A stretch of 16,584 nt of DNA from Thiotrichales bacterium. GTDB lineage: Bacteria; Pseudomonadota; Gammaproteobacteria; J044. This document shows, in pieces, positions 14,416 through 16,584 of this stretch. Numbering within the stretch: the first letter of the stretch is position 1; the number at the start of each line of letters is the position of its first letter. Position numbers and translations under genes: made by a program. The stretch lies in the NCBI GenBank assembly GCA_024762895.1, contig JANTGN010000039.1:1-16584 (forward strand), written 5' to 3'. A model generated the notes under the pieces. It saw nothing but the letters and a program-made list of their open reading frames with translations. It had not been told where the DNA came from and made no database searches.

Positions 14416-15252
14416 TCACGTGTTCAAATCATTGTGTTCAGTGATCTTGATGGCAGTCTTTTAGACCATGACAGCTATGATCATTCACCCGCCCAGGAGG
14501 GTCTTGATCGACTCAGAGAACTGGAAGTGCCACTAATTCTGGCGACCAGCAAGACCTTTGAGGAGGTCCTGGTTACCCTTGAAGAGCTCGATCTTTCTGA
14601 GCCATTTATTATTGAAAACGGCGGCGCCCTTATGATTCCGGCAGGGCATCCCCTGCAACAGGAAGAGGTGGACGAGGCCTGCCAGGAGATCGCATTGGCG
14701 GCCGAGGTGTCCGAGTTGGCAGAGTGGCTGACATCTGTCTGTCGGTCCGAGGGGTTTCGCCTGCAGTCCATGCTGGATATGTCGGTTCAGGAGATCATGG
14801 ATTACACCGGCCTGGAGCCTGGTGAGGCAGAACGCGCCGCAATGCGTCGGTATACCATTCCCCTGATCTGGCAGGATGATCTGGACCGCCTGGATGATTT
14901 TTCCAAACTCGTTCACGACCGGGGTTGGCGGTTATTGAAGGGGGGGCGTTTTTATCATCTCCAGGGGCAGACCGACAAATCCAGGGCCATGCAGGAGTGT
15001 ATCCGCCTGTATGAGGCAAAAGGTGGAGGCAAGGTTATCAGCATAGCCCTGGGCGACAGTGCCAATGATCAGGGTATGTTGGAACAATGTGACTTTGCGG
15101 TTGTGATTCCTCAGAAACATGGCGAATATCTGAAACTGTCGAGAAAAGATGGGGTTTTCATTGCCAGTCATCCGGGGCCGAAAGGCTGGAATGAAGGGCT
15201 GCTGTCTATTCTTAAACTCATTCAGGACAATATGGGGATAACAAATGTCTGA
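14413..15252 (+). CDS. gpgP: HAD-family mannosyl-/glucosyl-3-phosphoglycerate phosphatase
   Basis: Removes phosphate from glucosyl- or mannosyl-3-phosphoglycerate, giving the compatible solute glucosylglycerate or mannosylglycerate. From the ATT start the protein is 279 residues and begins (M)SRVQIIVFSDLDGSLLD, with nucleophile Asp11 and acid/base Asp13. Motif II is Thr45-Ser46 (LATSKT), the cap contains FIIENGGALM, then come GGRFYHLQG, the conserved Lys189 (TDKSRAM) and the metal-binding GDSANDQGM (Asp215, Asp219). This matches the MPGP/YedP branch of HAD-IIB. A GTG start at 14434 would remove half of strand 1. It overlaps gpgS by eight bases (ATGTCTGA), so the two enzymes are made together, phosphatase first. 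Which sugar is used is inferred from the partner gene. Confidence 0.9.
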   Translation: MSRVQIIVFSDLDGSLLDHDSYDHSPAQEGLDRLRELEVPLILATSKTFEEVLVTLEELDLSEPFIIENGGALMIPAGHPLQQEEVDEACQEIALAAEVSELAEWLTSVCRSEGFRLQSMLDMSVQEIMDYTGLEPGEAERAAMRRYTIPLIWQDDLDRLDDFSKLVHDRGWRLLKGGRFYHLQGQTDKSRAMQECIRLYEAKGGGKVISIALGDSANDQGMLEQCDFAVVIPQKHGEYLKLSRKDGVFIASHPGPKGWNEGLLSILKLIQDNMGITNV

Positions 15253-16462
15253 TTTTATCCAGAATGGAGTCATTGCGACCTTGCATAATCTGCGAACGCG
15301 ATCACTGGAGTCCCTGGAAACCAAGCTGCATGAATTGTCCACGCACCAGAGCATGGCCTTGATATTGCCCTCGCTGTATTCGGAGCTGGAGGGCCCTGCG
15401 ATGGGTAATATCGTCGAACAGCTAAAGCATGCTACCTATATTGATCATATCGTTGTCGGCCTGGACCAGGCCGATGAAAGTCAGTTTGAGAAGGCTAAAA
15501 AATTCTTCGAGCCGTTGCCTCAGAGGCTGGACATCCTGTGGCAGGACGGCCCCCGTTTGCGGGCCGTAGATGAAATGCTGGAACCGGCCGGGCTCTCGCC
15601 AGGTCAGCCCGGTAAGGGCAGGAATGTCTGGTACTGCTTTGGTTTTCTGCTGGCCAGGGATGAGGCCGATGTCATTGGTCTGCATGACTGCGACATCCTG
15701 ACCTACTCACGTGAATTACCTGCCCGGCTTTTTTACCCCCTGGCGAATCCTGATCTGGGGTATAGCTTTGCCAAGGGCTATTACTCCCGCATCCATGACA
15801 ATCGTTTCAGTGGTCGAGTTACCCGCCTTTTCGTGATGCCCCTGGTTCGTGCTTTGAAGAATGTGCTGGGACCGATGACCTTTCTGGATTATCTCGATTC
15901 ATTCCGGTATCCCTTATCAGGCGAATTCGCATTCCGGACCGATGTCGTCAAGACCCTGCGTATTCCCGGTGACTGGGGCCTGGAGATCGGCGTATTATCC
16001 GAGGCCTATCGCAATATAAAGATGCGAGATATCTGTCAGGTGGATATCGCCGATGTCTATGATCATAAGCACCAGGAACTGTCACCGGAAGATGCCAACA
16101 AGGGCCTGTCTCGCATGAGTGTGGAGATTGCACGTTCCATCTACGGCAAGCTGGCTACCGAGGGGGTGGAGATGTCTACTGAATTTTTCCGCACTCTTAA
16201 GGCGGCCTACCTGCGTACGGCCCTGGATATGCTCGAGATGTACTATGCAGATGCCCGCATCAATGCCCTGCAGCTCGATTATCATCGTGAAGAAGAGGCC
16301 ATCGAGGTCTATACTCAAAGCATAATCAAGGCGGGTGAAAGCTTTCTTGCCACGCCCATGAATGCCGCCTTCATTCCCAACTGGCGACGTATTTTTAGCG
16401 CAGTACCCGATATTGGTGAGCAGATCATGGGGGCCGTCGAGGCCGATAATGCGCAGCCCTGA
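15245..16462 (+). CDS. gpgS: Glucosyl-3-phosphoglycerate synthase-type glycosyltransferase
   Basis: A retaining GT-A glycosyltransferase that joins a nucleotide-activated sugar to 3-phosphoglycerate, the first step of glucosylglycerate (or mannosylglycerate) synthesis. Features in the 405-residue protein: LILPSLYSELEGPA (39-52, nucleotide-sugar strand), GKGRNVWYCFGFLLA (123-137, the GKG-x-x-x-W element), the metal-binding HDCD (147-150), YPLSGEFAF (222-230), WGLEIGVLSE (244-253) and DHKHQ (273-277, likely metal His). These occur in the order found in GT81 GpgS enzymes; glucose over mannose is favoured but not proven. GGGGA lies about six bases before the ATG. Translation is coupled to the phosphatase gene by an eight-base overlap. 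The gene ends three bases from the convergent GH13 gene. Confidence 0.87.
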   Translation: MSDFIQNGVIATLHNLRTRSLESLETKLHELSTHQSMALILPSLYSELEGPAMGNIVEQLKHATYIDHIVVGLDQADESQFEKAKKFFEPLPQRLDILWQDGPRLRAVDEMLEPAGLSPGQPGKGRNVWYCFGFLLARDEADVIGLHDCDILTYSRELPARLFYPLANPDLGYSFAKGYYSRIHDNRFSGRVTRLFVMPLVRALKNVLGPMTFLDYLDSFRYPLSGEFAFRTDVVKTLRIPGDWGLEIGVLSEAYRNIKMRDICQVDIADVYDHKHQELSPEDANKGLSRMSVEIARSIYGKLATEGVEMSTEFFRTLKAAYLRTALDMLEMYYADARINALQLDYHREEEAIEVYTQSIIKAGESFLATPMNAAFIPNWRRIFSAVPDIGEQIMGAVEADNAQP

Positions 16463-16465
16463 GGG

Positions 16466-16584
16466 CTAGATTCGGATCAGCCACATAGCCGAGTAGGGTG
16501 GCAGGATCATCTCGCCATGTTCCCGGTCGACCTCCGGGCTGGTTTCGGTGATCAGGTCGCGCCATTCGGTATGCCCCTCCAATG
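16466..16584 (-). CDS. C-terminal end of a GH13 sucrose/glucosylglycerate phosphorylase-like protein (partial)
   Basis: Only the last 39 codons lie in the window. The minus strand reads WEGHTEWRDLITE, then MILPPYSAMWLIRI and a TAG stop. The ending L-x-P-Y-x-x-x-W-L is the usual close of the C-terminal beta domain of GH13 subfamily 18 (sucrose phosphorylase, glucosylglycerate phosphorylase) and related amylase-fold enzymes. Beside a GpgS/GpgP pair, a glucosylglycerate phosphorylase that recovers glucose-1-phosphate and glycerate from the solute is the natural guess. The fragment alone cannot separate it from a sucrose phosphorylase, and no catalytic residue is visible. It is tail to tail with gpgS. 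Confidence 0.65.
   Translation of the reverse strand, partial: LEGHTEWRDLITETSPEVDREHGEMILPPYSAMWLIRI

Noticed and set aside
1..16584. CRISPR arrays, transposases, phage genes, tRNA or rRNA genes
   Set aside because: Scanning both strands showed no spaced direct repeats, recombinase motifs or RNA-gene hallmarks; the gene content is housekeeping and stress functions.

Overview
The window looks like ordinary chromosomal DNA of a gammaproteobacterium. Protein-level resemblance to Escherichia/Pseudomonas-type TrhP, NhaA, YheS, DesA, MsrB and YgjP supports this. Several small conserved-looking unknown proteins and a glucosylglycerate-type osmolyte cassette would fit a free-living, salt-exposed lineage, possibly a Chromatiales-like sulfur oxidiser; that last point is inference only. 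Gene density is high, no gene-free stretch exceeds 300 bases, and I see no tRNA, rRNA, CRISPR array, transposase or phage gene.

Layout, left to right. (i) 1-4065: the 3' part of trhP (tRNA U34 hydroxylation) meets nhaA tail to tail one base apart; then a PrxQ/Bcp peroxiredoxin, tail to tail with an inositol-monophosphatase-family phosphatase. (ii) 4066-4943: an MbcA/ParS/Xre-type antitoxin-domain protein with no toxin beside it, tail to tail with a small Rieske ferredoxin; both stop codons lie in one palindrome. (iii) 5036-6855: a tightly packed three-gene cassette of unknown function (TPR-like helical protein, degenerate receiver-like protein, long helical protein) closed by a strong hairpin terminator. 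(iv) 6856-10005: a 100-residue unknown on the minus strand, the ABC-F ATPase yheS, and a pair of small unknown genes (75 aa; 150 aa with four cysteines), ended by a 16-bp perfect hairpin. (v) 10012-12922: minus-strand genes for a secreted SYLF-domain protein, a DesA-type fatty-acid desaturase, the YgjP metallohydrolase and a YdcH/DUF465 protein overlapping it. (vi) 13005-14166: msrB and a glycine-zipper OmpA-family lipoprotein, both on the minus strand. (vii) 14413-16584: a phosphatase/glycosyltransferase operon (GpgP then GpgS, overlapping by 8 bases) for glucosylglycerate or mannosylglycerate synthesis, converging on the C-terminal end of a GH13 protein that resembles sucrose/glucosylglycerate phosphorylases.

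The points most worth a second look are the three-gene cassette with a pseudo-receiver whose phospho-acceptor position is Glu; the gpgP start, which appears to be a rare ATT codon preceded by a perfect Shine-Dalgarno; the complete make-and-break osmolyte module at the right end; the toxin-less antitoxin-domain gene; a palindromic cluster between the lipoprotein and gpgP; and a 46-base hairpin between the desaturase and SYLF genes that folds best as plus-strand RNA. Nothing here amounts to a clearly new defence or mobile system; the three-gene cassette is the best candidate for undescribed biology.
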